Assembly: GCA_937951625.1 (NCBI GenBank)
Contig: CALFBP010000049.1
Coordinates: 18,870-82,869, forward strand
DNA from: an uncultured Thermoguttaceae bacterium
GTDB taxonomy: Bacteria; Planctomycetota; Planctomycetia; Pirellulales; Thermoguttaceae
Direction: 5' to 3'
Length of the DNA: 64,000 bases
Positions 1-7,766 of the stretch are shown piece after piece. The notes below the pieces were generated by a model that made no database searches, was not told the DNA's origin, and saw nothing but the letters and a program-made list of their open reading frames with translations. The position numbers were made by a program, and so were the translations under genes. The first letter of the stretch is position 1; each line of letters begins with the position of its first letter.

Positions 1-1
1 A

Positions 2-715
2 GGACAGCGAATTCAGGCGAGTGATCCTAGCGAACGCCGAACGGCCCTGCAACATGCGCTGGTGGAACTTCAAAATCTGGCCACCGTGTTCCAGCGGGCG
101 GTCAACGCCGTGTCCGGTGACCACGACGCCCTTGCGCGCTGGTATCGCGAATGGGCCGAACATTGGTTTGCGGCCTGGGCGCGGGCCGAGCGGCACGGGT
201 TCCGATCCGAGGCTTCGCCCGAGACGGCGTCGTTGCGCGAGAAAATCGAATCGGTGGAAAAACAACAGGCGGCGATCGCCGAGCGCCTGAAACTTTCTCC
301 CGACCCGCCCACGCCTCCCGACAAGGGAGCAAGGGTCGAGTTGCCAGCGCTGTGGTCTGCAATCGAAGGCGGGCAGACAGCGGCGATGGCTTGGGGCACA
401 TCACCCGCGGCTGATGCCATCGTGGTTAAGTACCAGCGCTTGGCCGACTCCTCGGCATCTGTCCGCTGGCTGGCGGCGATGGGGTTCGCGGCCGCGGGAA
501 TGGCTATCGCGTGGGGATGCCGTCGCGGTTGGCTTCAACGGTGCCTCGCCGAACGGCGCGCGGAACTCGGCGTTGCGATCGGTCTGGCATGGTGGTGGTG
601 GCTCGCTCCCAGCGTTCTGGGACTACTCCTCGCCGCCACCACGCTTGCAGCCGCATCCTGGTCGCGGTTGCTTGCAAGGCGGCTTGCCGCCCATGGCCAG
701 CACCCGCCTCGTTGA
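2..715 (+). CDS. Hypothetical membrane protein, 5' end outside window
   Basis: The frame is open from base 2 with no stop upstream, so this is the C-terminal part of a longer protein; a GTG at 62 is in frame but has no reason to be preferred. The visible part has an amphipathic, charged N-terminal half with a Glu/Lys/Gln-rich stretch likely to form a coiled coil, then a membrane-spanning segment around bases 450-520 and a second, Trp-rich hydrophobic segment around bases 575-660. It ends in a short basic tail. No family is recognised. The topology (soluble or coiled-coil region followed by two hydrophobic segments) fits an inner membrane protein of unknown role. Confidence 0.6.
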   Translation, partial: GQRIQASDPSERRTALQHALVELQNLATVFQRAVNAVSGDHDALARWYREWAEHWFAAWARAERHGFRSEASPETASLREKIESVEKQQAAIAERLKLSPDPPTPPDKGARVELPALWSAIEGGQTAAMAWGTSPAADAIVVKYQRLADSSASVRWLAAMGFAAAGMAIAWGCRRGWLQRCLAERRAELGVAIGLAWWWWLAPSVLGLLLAATTLAAASWSRLLARRLAAHGQHPPR

Positions 716-1118
716 AGTGCCAACGCAGCCAACACAATTCGCAGATCCCGCCTCGCCTAGCGGCGGAGGGGCGATGGAGCGCGTCGGAGCACAGCCTTTC
801 AGGGATTGGCGGGCCTAGGGCCAGGTTGCCGTCTGGCCCAGGCAACAAGCGCGGCGGTGAGTGTTCGGTACGGTGAGGCTGAGCGGCTGAGCGGCTGAGC
901 GGCTGAGCGGCTGAGCGGCTGAGCGAGTTCCTCGGAAATCGTCTTGGCAGATTTCCCGAGTTGTGCTACCCTAACCGCCACACCTGAACCGTTCGGGGTC
1001 TCCGGCCAGGTGGGTTCTGCGGGACGACTTCCGAAGGCCGCTGACAACTTCCGAACTCAGGGTGGCGCCCGAGGATAGGTTTGTCTTGGTTCTCAGGCCG
1101 ACAAGGAAGGAGGCCGCC
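716..1118. other. Gene-free interval with octamer repeat
   Basis: About 400 bases between the partial membrane protein and rimI hold no convincing gene. The only structure seen is the tandem octamer array at 875-924. A plausible promoter for rimI would lie at 930-1100, but no clear -35/-10 pair was identified. Confidence 0.5.
875..924. repeat. Tandem octamer repeat (GAGCGGCT)n
   Basis: Five perfect head-to-tail copies of the 8-base unit GAGCGGCT run from 881 to 920, with a degenerate partial copy before (875-880) and a half copy after (921-924). The unit is not a multiple of three and it lies outside any supported gene. Such arrays can change copy number by slipped-strand mispairing. It sits about 200 bases upstream of rimI. 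Confidence 0.9.
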
Positions 1119-1640
1119 ATGAGCTCCGTCCAGAAGCAGGACATCCGCGTTCATATCCGTTGGATGATCCGTCGCGACATGCCGGAAGTCCTGGCCATCG
1201 AGACCCGAAATTTCGAGTTCCCCTGGTCCGAAGAGGACTTCATCAACTGCCTGCGGCAGCGGAATTGCATCGGCATGGTGGCTGAGCACGATGAGCGAGT
1301 CGTGGGGTTCATGATTTATGAACTCAATAAGACACGCATTCGCGTGCTCAATTTCGCCGTGGCCGATCGGTACCAGCGACGCGGGGTGGGTTCGCAGATG
1401 ATCGCCAAGCTGATCAGCAAGCTGTCCGCTCAACGGCGAAGCCGAATCACGCTGGAGGTCCGCGAGACCAATTTGCCCGCCCAATTGTTTTTCCGTGCCA
1501 TGGGTTTTCGGGCCGTTTCGGTGCTTCGGGACTACTATGCCGATACGCCCGAAGACGCTTACGTGATGCAGTATCGCTATCGGCCCGAGTCCCAAGAGGC
1601 CAGTTTGCCGGTCAACCGCATCACCCGAAAGGCCGGCTGA
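1119..1640 (+). CDS. rimI: Ribosomal protein S18-alanine N-acetyltransferase
   Basis: A GNAT-family acetyltransferase of 173 residues, the usual length for RimI, which transfers acetyl from acetyl-CoA to the N-terminal alanine of ribosomal protein S18. The N-terminal segment has the typical pattern of a charged strand, a helix and FPWSEEDF at about 34-41. The acetyl-CoA pyrophosphate loop is RYQRRGVGSQM at 84-94 and the C-terminal part ends with the FFRAMGF-type motif. The start was set at ATG 1119 because a near-perfect Shine-Dalgarno (AAGGAAGGAGG, 1103-1113) lies just upstream; the longer frame starting at 1062 lacks one. The assignment among GNATs rests on overall similarity, so another protein N-acetyltransferase is possible. 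Confidence 0.82.
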   Translation: MSSVQKQDIRVHIRWMIRRDMPEVLAIETRNFEFPWSEEDFINCLRQRNCIGMVAEHDERVVGFMIYELNKTRIRVLNFAVADRYQRRGVGSQMIAKLISKLSAQRRSRITLEVRETNLPAQLFFRAMGFRAVSVLRDYYADTPEDAYVMQYRYRPESQEASLPVNRITRKAG

Positions 1641-1749
1641 GGAAAAAACCTACGAAAAACAGTCGGCGGCCAGAAGATCGAGGGGGAGACGCACAGCTCC
1701 TCGCGAAGCATAATATTTTTCGCCAACCCCCTGCTTTGCGTCGTGTGCG

Positions 1750-2556
1750 ATGCCCTCGGCCACCCAAACCAATGTCTTCGCCTTCGTCGCATTAGCGGCT
1801 TTGGCTGTTTGGCTTGCGACTGTGCTCGTGAAACTCCGGCGGCAGCTTCCCTTGGGCTGGGGGCAAAGTTTCTGGTACGGGGTCAACTACGTTATTTGCC
1901 GTATCCTGTGGCGGGCGAACGTCGATCGAGACTTGCCGGTACCCCCAACCTCAGGGGCAGTGATCGTCGCCAATCACCGCTCCTCCGCCGACCCATGTTT
2001 CATCGAGATCGCTACCACTCGCGTGGTCCACTGGATGGTAGCAAAGGAGTTTTTCGCCTCCCCTGCCTTGGGCTGGTTTCTGCGATTGGCTGAGTCGATA
2101 CCAACAAATCGAGGGGGCATTGACACTCAAGCCACGAAAATGGCGATTCGCTACGCGGAACAGGGTGAGTTGGTCGGCATCTTCCCGGAAGGCAGGATCA
2201 ATCGGACTTCCGACCTTCTTCTTCCCGGTCGCTCTGGCGCGGCGTTGATTGCCCTGAAGGCCCGCGTCCCCGTGGTGCCTTGCTACATTGAAGGTGCCCC
2301 CTACGACGGCACGGCGTTGGGCTGCCTGCTGATGCCGGCCAAGGTCTCGGTGCAAATCGGCCAGCCGCTCGACTTTTCGGAGTACTACGGCCGCGAGAAC
2401 GAACGCGAGGTCCTGGAGCTCGTCACCCGACGAATACTCGCCGCCATCGCCGCGCTGGCCGGATGCCCCGATTTCCAGCCCTCCTTGGCCGGACGAATAC
2501 GTCCCCCACAGGCCCAAGTCGGCCCTGAACGGGGCAATGGGGCCCGCCCATCGTGA
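1750..2556 (+). CDS. 1-acyl-sn-glycerol-3-phosphate acyltransferase family (PlsC-like)
   Basis: A 268-residue membrane acyltransferase. An N-terminal hydrophobic segment (about 8-27) precedes the PlsC domain, with the catalytic HX4D motif as NHRSSAD at 75-81 and the glycerophosphate-binding FPEGR at 145-149. The family transfers a fatty acyl group to lysophosphatidate or related lysolipids at the cytoplasmic membrane. The last 30 residues are low-complexity and Pro/Arg-rich, beyond the normal domain end. It is 109 bases downstream of rimI and may be independently transcribed. No clear ribosome binding site was seen before ATG 1750. Substrate cannot be told from sequence; several paralogues per genome are usual. 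Confidence 0.85.
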   Translation: MPSATQTNVFAFVALAALAVWLATVLVKLRRQLPLGWGQSFWYGVNYVICRILWRANVDRDLPVPPTSGAVIVANHRSSADPCFIEIATTRVVHWMVAKEFFASPALGWFLRLAESIPTNRGGIDTQATKMAIRYAEQGELVGIFPEGRINRTSDLLLPGRSGAALIALKARVPVVPCYIEGAPYDGTALGCLLMPAKVSVQIGQPLDFSEYYGRENEREVLELVTRRILAAIAALAGCPDFQPSLAGRIRPPQAQVGPERGNGARPS

Positions 2557-2753
2557 GGCGTTGGGCAGGGGCCTCATATGACGGCGAAGCCGACTCGGCG
2601 GTTCGGAAGACTTGAGGTCGGCCAACTGACCGAATCGTTGCGACAGTCTGAGGCTGGCGCTGCGGCATGACGCCGCCTCTTGCCCCCTCAGTGCAACACA
2701 ACTATGCTCTTGGATGGTCTTATTCCGAATTGCGACCCCATGGAGCAACAACC

Positions 2754-3392
2754 ATGAAGCCTTTCCGATGCTTCTCGAGCTTGGTTTTGGGCCTTGTTTT
2801 GCCGTTTTCCCTGATTTTCTCGGCTCGGGCCTCGGCGAACGACGGGTTCGTGCCGTTGTTCGACGGCAAATCGCTTGCCGGCTGGTCAGGCGATCCCGAT
2901 CTGTGGACGGTGGAAGATGGCATGATCGTCGGTTCGACAGAGTCGAAGACCCTGAAACACAATTCCTTTTTGGCGACGTCCAAGACTTACAAGAATTTCG
3001 TGCTTCGTTTGAAATTCAAGCTCCGCAATGGCAATTCTGGTGTGCAGATTCGCAGCAAGCAGCATCCCGATTACATCGTCCGCGGCTATCAGGCCGACAT
3101 CGCCGAAAATCGGTACACAGGCATCCTTTACGAGGAGGGAGGTCGCGGCATCTTGGCCGACGTCGATCAGGACAAGATTGCCAAGGCATTCAAACGTCAC
3201 GACTGGAACGAGTATGTCATCACTTGTGACGGCCCTCGCATCACCCAGGTCCTCAATGGCGTGACCACCGTCGATTACACGGAAAAAGACCCGCAAAAAG
3301 GGGCCAACGAAGGAATCATTGCCTTGCAGCTCCACGTCGGTCCGAAAATGAAGGTCTGGTTCAAAGACATCGAAATCCGGGAATTGCCGTAA
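2754..3392 (+). CDS. Secreted DUF1080 (3-keto-disaccharide hydrolase-like) protein
   Basis: A 212-residue exported protein. Residues 1-27 form a Sec signal peptide (basic MKPFR, hydrophobic core, ASA cleavage region). The mature part is a single DUF1080 concanavalin-like beta-sandwich: LFDGKSLAGWSG near the N terminus, SGVQIRS in the middle, and an RITQVLNG / KVWFKDIEIRELP ending, all typical of the family. Known members include hydrolases of 3-keto-glucosides, and the family is heavily expanded in planctomycetes, where it is linked to sugar degradation outside the cytoplasm. ATG 2754 was chosen over an upstream in-frame start at 2667 because only it gives a signal peptide at the N terminus. 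Confidence 0.85.
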   Translation: MKPFRCFSSLVLGLVLPFSLIFSARASANDGFVPLFDGKSLAGWSGDPDLWTVEDGMIVGSTESKTLKHNSFLATSKTYKNFVLRLKFKLRNGNSGVQIRSKQHPDYIVRGYQADIAENRYTGILYEEGGRGILADVDQDKIAKAFKRHDWNEYVITCDGPRITQVLNGVTTVDYTEKDPQKGANEGIIALQLHVGPKMKVWFKDIEIRELP

Positions 3393-3465
3393 CGCAACAG
3401 GACCGCATTCGTGGATCGGGACTCCAATCGGGCCTAAGAACTGTTTTCTCTTGGCGAGAAAGCTT

Positions 3466-4602
3466 TTAGGCCAGATTCAAGAGCCGTCGGGCCTGGTCGA
3501 GGCGTGCCCTGAGGGCGTGCTGCGTCGCGGATTCGTCGGATGCCTCGGCGAAGAAGGTGGCCACCGGTTGGCCCCTGCGGATCACAGCGCCGACGTCCGG
3601 AACATCAGCCAGATCGGGCCAAGGCCATGCCTCTGCTCGTTGGCGGGCCCAAAAGAAAAAACGCGCGGACACAACAAGGTCGGTCGGGGCGTAAAGGATG
3701 GCCTTGCCGACGCAGTGGTCGCTCGAGGGGGCTTGCGGCTCGGCGAGAGTCCCTCGGCAACAGGCCTCGGCGTGAAGCTGAACCGCCTGGAAGCCGATCG
3801 CGCGTTCCAGCACCTCGACGGACGCCGTGTAACGGGGATTGACCTCGACGGGCCACACGGTACTGCCATCGTCGATCGCATCTACTCCGAACAGTCCAAC
3901 AAGGGCAAATCGCCGTGCGAGGCAATTGCCGATGCGTTGCCACTGTTCTTCTTTTTGGCGGGAAAGCTTCAAGGGGCCGATCGACCCAGCGTAAGCAAAT
4001 TCGGACGCCCCACTCCAGGCCCCGCCCATCAGTTGACGCGTCGCGCCTAAGAGCACGGCACGCCCGGCCGCGCCGACAAAGACGGCGGAACAAGGCGTGC
4101 CAACGATGCGGGGCTGAAAGTAGTATTCCACGCCCTTGCCGCGTGCAGGCGGGGACTGGCCTCGCCAAGACCGGATGCCCGCCCCACCGCTGCCGCGAAG
4201 CGGTTTGATGAGCCACGAACCGTCGTGGGGCAATCCCTCAGCTCGGGCCTGGGGCCATGGACAGGCAATCGCTGCTTCCGCGAACGCCCGCGCCCATTGA
4301 AACGGATCGCGAACCCCCTTGAGGGCAGATGCCGAATTCCCCCAAAGAGTACCATTTTTTGCCAAGCGGTCCACCAATTCCGGGTAATTTTCGATTCCGC
4401 CCGTGTACATCCACGCATCGACGCAGCATCGAGCAATGGCGGACTCGATCCCATTTGGGTAATCGTCAAGGCGAAGTGCGGATACCCGAAGACGCAAATC
4501 CCAATCCGCAAACCGATCAATCCCAACGGGTACAAGACCAGCGCGGAGTGCGGAGAACGCCGCTGCGCGCACGCTAGCGCCGACGATAGCGATGGTCTGC
4601 AT
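3466..4602 (-). CDS. ATP-grasp domain protein, possibly linked to H4MPT/methanofuran synthesis
   Basis: A 378-residue soluble protein with the three-part ATP-grasp layout. The N-terminal Rossmann-like part begins IAIVGASVRAAA; the central part has the Gly-rich loop LRGSGGAGIRSW (P-loop equivalent of ATP-grasp); the C-terminal part has VDAIDD and VEVNPRYTAS, where Asp/Glu/Asn bind magnesium-ATP. These enzymes join a carboxylate to an amine or thiol with ATP. An ATP-grasp gene (orfY) is found in the H4MPT gene clusters of methylotrophs, and fae and mtdB lie 1.3 kb away here, so a role in making the C1 cofactor is a reasonable inference but not proven. The start at ATG 4602 gives the normal N-terminal strand; an upstream TTG at 4617 is less likely. 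Confidence 0.72.
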   Translation of the reverse strand: MQTIAIVGASVRAAAFSALRAGLVPVGIDRFADWDLRLRVSALRLDDYPNGIESAIARCCVDAWMYTGGIENYPELVDRLAKNGTLWGNSASALKGVRDPFQWARAFAEAAIACPWPQARAEGLPHDGSWLIKPLRGSGGAGIRSWRGQSPPARGKGVEYYFQPRIVGTPCSAVFVGAAGRAVLLGATRQLMGGAWSGASEFAYAGSIGPLKLSRQKEEQWQRIGNCLARRFALVGLFGVDAIDDGSTVWPVEVNPRYTASVEVLERAIGFQAVQLHAEACCRGTLAEPQAPSSDHCVGKAILYAPTDLVVSARFFFWARQRAEAWPWPDLADVPDVGAVIRRGQPVATFFAEASDESATQHALRARLDQARRLLNLA

Positions 4603-4721
4603 CGCGGCAGGACGCAAAAAAACGAGACCGCCGGGCCAACGGGTTTTCCCGGTCAGTCAAACATGCCCCACTTTTGCTTTTATGGCATGTTCTCGGGTTT
4701 GCCTGATTCACACGGCGATTG

Positions 4722-5267
4722 CTATTTTCGTTGGAATTGCTGGCACCAAAAGATCACGCCCCGTGAAGAGCGATAAGCGGCAACCCCGATCCGACGGAAG
4801 GCCCCATTCAAGATGTTCGCCCTATGCCCGGAGGAGCCCATCCAAGTTTGCATCACGTCTTCGGTCGACTGCTGCCCCATGGCGATGTTTTCCGCCACGG
4901 GCAAGTGGGTGTGCTGAAAGACTTCGTTGTTGGTCATCCATGCGCAGTGTGCTCGGGCAGTCTGCATGAGATCGGGATCTGGCTCCAAGGGCGGGAGTCC
5001 GAATTGGGCCCGCTCCGCATTCGTGGCATCAATGATACTCTTCTCAAGACCAATCAAGCGGATTTTAACACCGCTTGACGTGGTAACGGTGTTAATGGCC
5101 GCTTCGCGTGCGGCCTCTACCATCTCTGTCCACTTCGTGGCGACCTCTTTCTGAAACGCCACGGAACGCGCCACCGCAGACCCTGCCCAAACCCGGAATT
5201 GCGCGGCCAGATTGGCGTCGGCAGTCATGTACACGGTCCAAGCGCAAATCACGAGTTTCGTTAGCAT
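4722..5267 (-). CDS. Secreted CAP/SCP domain protein
   Basis: A 181-residue exported protein. A hydrophobic N-terminal segment (about 1-22) acts as signal peptide; residues 30-75 are helical and charged; residues 77-181 form a CAP (cysteine-rich secretory protein/antigen 5/PR-1) domain with NAERAQFGLPPL at the start, a central HTHLPVAENIA block carrying the conserved His and Glu, and GHRANIL near 147-153. Bacterial CAP proteins are extracellular and of mostly unknown activity. ATG 5267 is preceded by a good GGAGG; the frame continues upstream to 5609 but that extension is basic and low quality. The gene lies head to head with fae across a 600-base spacer. Confidence 0.83.
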   Translation of the reverse strand: MLTKLVICAWTVYMTADANLAAQFRVWAGSAVARSVAFQKEVATKWTEMVEAAREAAINTVTTSSGVKIRLIGLEKSIIDATNAERAQFGLPPLEPDPDLMQTARAHCAWMTNNEVFQHTHLPVAENIAMGQQSTEDVMQTWMGSSGHRANILNGAFRRIGVAAYRSSRGVIFWCQQFQRK

Positions 5268-5867
5268 CTCAAACCTCCGTCTCCTAGTCAGAACTGGTGA
5301 AACCGTCTTCAAAACGCATCCGGGCTGCCATTCGATTCCGTCCGGCCACCCCATGCGTCGGTGGCGGAAGTTCCGCAACCTCTTTGCATGACCCGCACCC
5401 CAATGACGAGCCATCTGTGGCGCCCTGGGTATGTTGCGAAAAATTTGCGGGCGGGAGGCTCCAGCATAGCGACCGAAAAGCCGTTTGCAAGGGGCCTGAC
5501 CCCTGCCGACGGCAAAAATCCCTAGTACAAAACCACCTATTTGGTGTATACTACACCCCAGCCAGAGATGGAATTCATCATCGTTGGATTGTCGATGCTC
5601 CATTTCCACCCGGCCAAAATCGCTGACTTCACGCCCTTCGGGTCAACTTGATTCAGCTTGGGAGAGGCATGAGATTGGAAATGCGTCTCCCTAGCAGGCC
5701 GGATTGCCGCTGACCCAAAGCTAACCAGCCAGGGTGCCCCCTGCCCAACGCCTTGCCCCCAGGGGTAGAATGCGATGAAATTGTTGTCGCAGCGCGAGGT
5801 CAGGATCGCTTACGACAGGCCCGCGCCATCAAGGGTTCAAACAGCAGACTTGTGGAGACCATCGTCC
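5268..5867. other. 600-base divergent spacer without a gene
   Basis: This stretch separates the divergently transcribed CAP gene and fae, so it should contain promoters for both. A REP-like hairpin lies at 5481-5512. A TATACT box occurs at 5547-5552 but without a convincing -35 element. No coding frame in it looks real. Confidence 0.5.
5481..5512. repeat. REP-like imperfect palindrome (hairpin)
   Basis: An inner stem AGGGG/CCCCT (5490-5494 with 5500-5504) encloses the loop CCTGA, and an outer stem pairs 5481-5488 with 5505-5512 with one mismatch and one G-T pair. The total is about 12 base pairs. It is an intergenic palindrome of the kind that recurs in many bacterial genomes. On the minus strand it is followed by a short T run, but no minus-strand gene ends there, so a repeat element is more likely than a terminator. 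Confidence 0.6.
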
Positions 5868-6365
5868 ATGGCCATGTATGTCGGCGAAGCTCTAGCGGGC
5901 GAGGGAAACGAAGTTGCCCATATCGATTTGTTGATCGGCGATAAGGAGGGGCCTGTCGGCGTAGCTTTCGCGAACGCCTTGGCTCGCCAAAGCGCGGGCC
6001 ACACGAACTTGTTGGCCGTGCTGACGCCCAATTTGGCAGTGAAGCCTTCGACCGTGATGATCACCAAGGTGACGATCCAGGGGATGAAACAGGCCGTGCA
6101 GATGTTTGGTCCTGCCCAGGCCGCGGTCGCCAAGGCGGTTGCCGATTCAGTGGCGGCGGGCGTCATCCGCAAGGATCAGGCCGAGTCGCTGGTGATCGTC
6201 TGCGGCGTGTTTATCCATCCCCAGGCGGAGGATGACAAAAAGATTTATGAGTATAACTACCAGGCCACGAAGATGGCGATCGCCAACGCCATGAGCGGCA
6301 AGCCGACGGTAGATGAAATGCTTGCGGGAAAGGATCAAGCGGCGCACCCGTTCCGTGGTTTTTAG
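5868..6365 (+). CDS. fae: Formaldehyde-activating enzyme (Fae)
   Basis: A 165-residue protein very close to the Fae family in length and in nearly every conserved block: VGEALAGEGNEVAHIDLL at the N terminus with the catalytic His at residue 18, NLLAVLTPNLAVKP, KVTIQGMKQAVQMFGPAQ, the VCGVFIHPQA block and YNYQATKMAI. Fae condenses formaldehyde with tetrahydromethanopterin to give methylene-H4MPT in the cytoplasm. Start: ATG 5868 has GGAG about 12 bases upstream and gives family length; the frame extends to 5775, but that part does not resemble Fae. mtdB follows 107 bases downstream on the same strand. Fae homologues with other roles (Fae2, Fae3 etc.) exist, but the close match to the core family favours true Fae. 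Confidence 0.94.
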   Translation: MAMYVGEALAGEGNEVAHIDLLIGDKEGPVGVAFANALARQSAGHTNLLAVLTPNLAVKPSTVMITKVTIQGMKQAVQMFGPAQAAVAKAVADSVAAGVIRKDQAESLVIVCGVFIHPQAEDDKKIYEYNYQATKMAIANAMSGKPTVDEMLAGKDQAAHPFRGF

Positions 6366-6472
6366 GGCCTGTCCGCGGATTCCCCTCCCCCTGGCGCTTC
6401 GATAGAGCTGGAGATAGGGTTTGGTCTAGGGCGGGCGAAGAGGCCTGACAGGCTGTCAGTTTCATTCGACCG

Positions 6473-7342
6473 ATGGGCTCCTTGAAGCCGAAAATTCTTG
6501 TTCAGTTCGACAGCGATTCGCAGCCAAGCGTTTTCGACGCCGTCACCGCGATCGATGCGGGCGTCGACCATCTGCTTCAGCACGCCAACGTGCGTCCAGA
6601 GGAGGTGCGAAACCTGGTCTATGGGGCGATCTTTACCCGCGGCGTCGAGGACCTTCGTTCCACGGCCATTTTCGTAGGCGGATCGGACGTCGTCGCGAGT
6701 GAGGCCCTGTTTGCCGAGGTGCGGCGGACATTCTTCGGTCCGATGCGGGTATCGGTCATGCTCGATCCCAACGGGGCCAACACCACGGCCGCTGCCGCGG
6801 TCCTTGCCGCGGCCAGACAGGTGCCGCTCAGAGGCGTGGTGGTCCTGGCCTTGGCTGCCACCGGCCCGGTCGGCCGCAGGGTGGTCCATCTGCTGGCCGG
6901 GCAAGGCGCCGTGGTGCGTGTCGGGTCGCGCGATGTCCAGCGGGCCCGGGACGTCTGCCAGGCGGTTTCTCAGAAAATTCCTGAAGCGAATCTCTCGGCC
7001 CACGAGACCTCCACTCCAGAAGCAACGCTCGCTGCGGCCGACGGGGCCAAAATCGTCATCGCGGCTGGAGCGCCGGGGGTGATGCTGTTGACGGCCGAGG
7101 TTCGGAGAAGGTGCCGGGAACTTGCCGTGGCCGTGGACCTCAACGCCGTCCCCCCCGTTGGCATCGAGGGAGTCGATCCCTTAGACCAAGCCATCCAACG
7201 CGATGGAGTTATCTGCTACGGGGCGATCGGCGTCGGCGGCATGAAGATGAAAATCCACAAGGCGGCGATCCGTGCCATGTTCGAGGCGAACGATCGCGTG
7301 TTTGACGTGGACGAAATCTTCGCCCTAGGCCGTGAGCTATGA
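6473..7342 (+). CDS. mtdB: NAD(P)-dependent methylene-tetrahydromethanopterin dehydrogenase
   Basis: A 289-residue cytoplasmic dehydrogenase oxidising methylene-H4MPT to methenyl-H4MPT with NAD(P)+, the step after Fae. The N-terminal catalytic part begins KPKILVQFDSDSQPSVFDA and contains the family-typical YGAIFTRG and MLDPNGANTTAAAAV segments; the C-terminal part carries a Rossmann nucleotide loop (ALAATGPVGRRVVHLLAGQG) followed by RVGSRD, consistent with NADP use. It ends with KMKIHKAAI and a FDVDEIFALG tail usual for MtdB. The neighbour fae supports the assignment. MtdA (which also uses tetrahydrofolate) cannot be excluded by sequence alone, but MtdB-type enzymes are the ones known in planctomycetes. 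No strong ribosome binding site precedes ATG 6473. Confidence 0.9.
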   Translation: MGSLKPKILVQFDSDSQPSVFDAVTAIDAGVDHLLQHANVRPEEVRNLVYGAIFTRGVEDLRSTAIFVGGSDVVASEALFAEVRRTFFGPMRVSVMLDPNGANTTAAAAVLAAARQVPLRGVVVLALAATGPVGRRVVHLLAGQGAVVRVGSRDVQRARDVCQAVSQKIPEANLSAHETSTPEATLAAADGAKIVIAAGAPGVMLLTAEVRRRCRELAVAVDLNAVPPVGIEGVDPLDQAIQRDGVICYGAIGVGGMKMKIHKAAIRAMFEANDRVFDVDEIFALGREL

Positions 7343-7422
7343 AACTGTCGCTCGGTGGAAACCAATGAGGGCGCGGTTGAGGCTCCGCGCGAGCAGGGGC
7401 CGACGTGGAGCGTCGCCCGAGG

Positions 7423-7749
7423 CTAAAGCGATGCTCTTTTGCCTCGCGTGTCGGGGGCTGAGAGGGCTTGAAGGCGAAGAGCCAACTCGGCGGCCTTCAG
7501 CCCGCGAATCAAAAACCGTTTCTGCACCGAGGTTTCTCCCGAGAGCAGCTCGATCTGCGGTCTGCGCACGCCCAACCGCTCGGCTAGCAAAGCGGCGATG
7601 GCCTTGTTGGCCTTGCCTTTCTCAGGGGCCTGAGTTACGGACACCCGCAACGCACCACCGTGCTCCCCGGCGATTTCGTTCCGCCTGGCGCCGGCATGGG
7701 CTCGCACCGGCAAGACACTTCCTTCAGGATGCGATTCCACGGCGATCAT
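7423..7749 (-). CDS. yggU: DUF167 family protein (YggU-like)
   Basis: A 108-residue protein with the DUF167 pattern: VRAHAGARRNEIAGEHGGALRVSV, then APEKGKANKAIAALLAERLGV and the final LSGETSVQKRFLIRGL. These features (a small alpha/beta fold with GKAN and SG-x-TS-x-x-K) define the family; its biochemical role is unknown. It follows yggS with a 17-base gap on the same strand, an arrangement also common in proteobacteria (yggS-yggT-yggU), here without the membrane protein YggT in between. Two genes appear to form one transcript. Confidence 0.88.
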   Translation of the reverse strand: MIAVESHPEGSVLPVRAHAGARRNEIAGEHGGALRVSVTQAPEKGKANKAIAALLAERLGVRRPQIELLSGETSVQKRFLIRGLKAAELALRLQALSAPDTRGKRASL

Positions 7750-7766
7750 GCTGCTGATCTGTTGCT

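Noticed and set aside
875..924. Possible CRISPR array at the octamer repeat
   Set aside because: The units are contiguous with no spacers and only 8 bases long; it is a microsatellite-like array.
5547..5552. TATACT box as a fae promoter
   Set aside because: No -35 box at proper distance and 300 bases from the start codon; may be chance.
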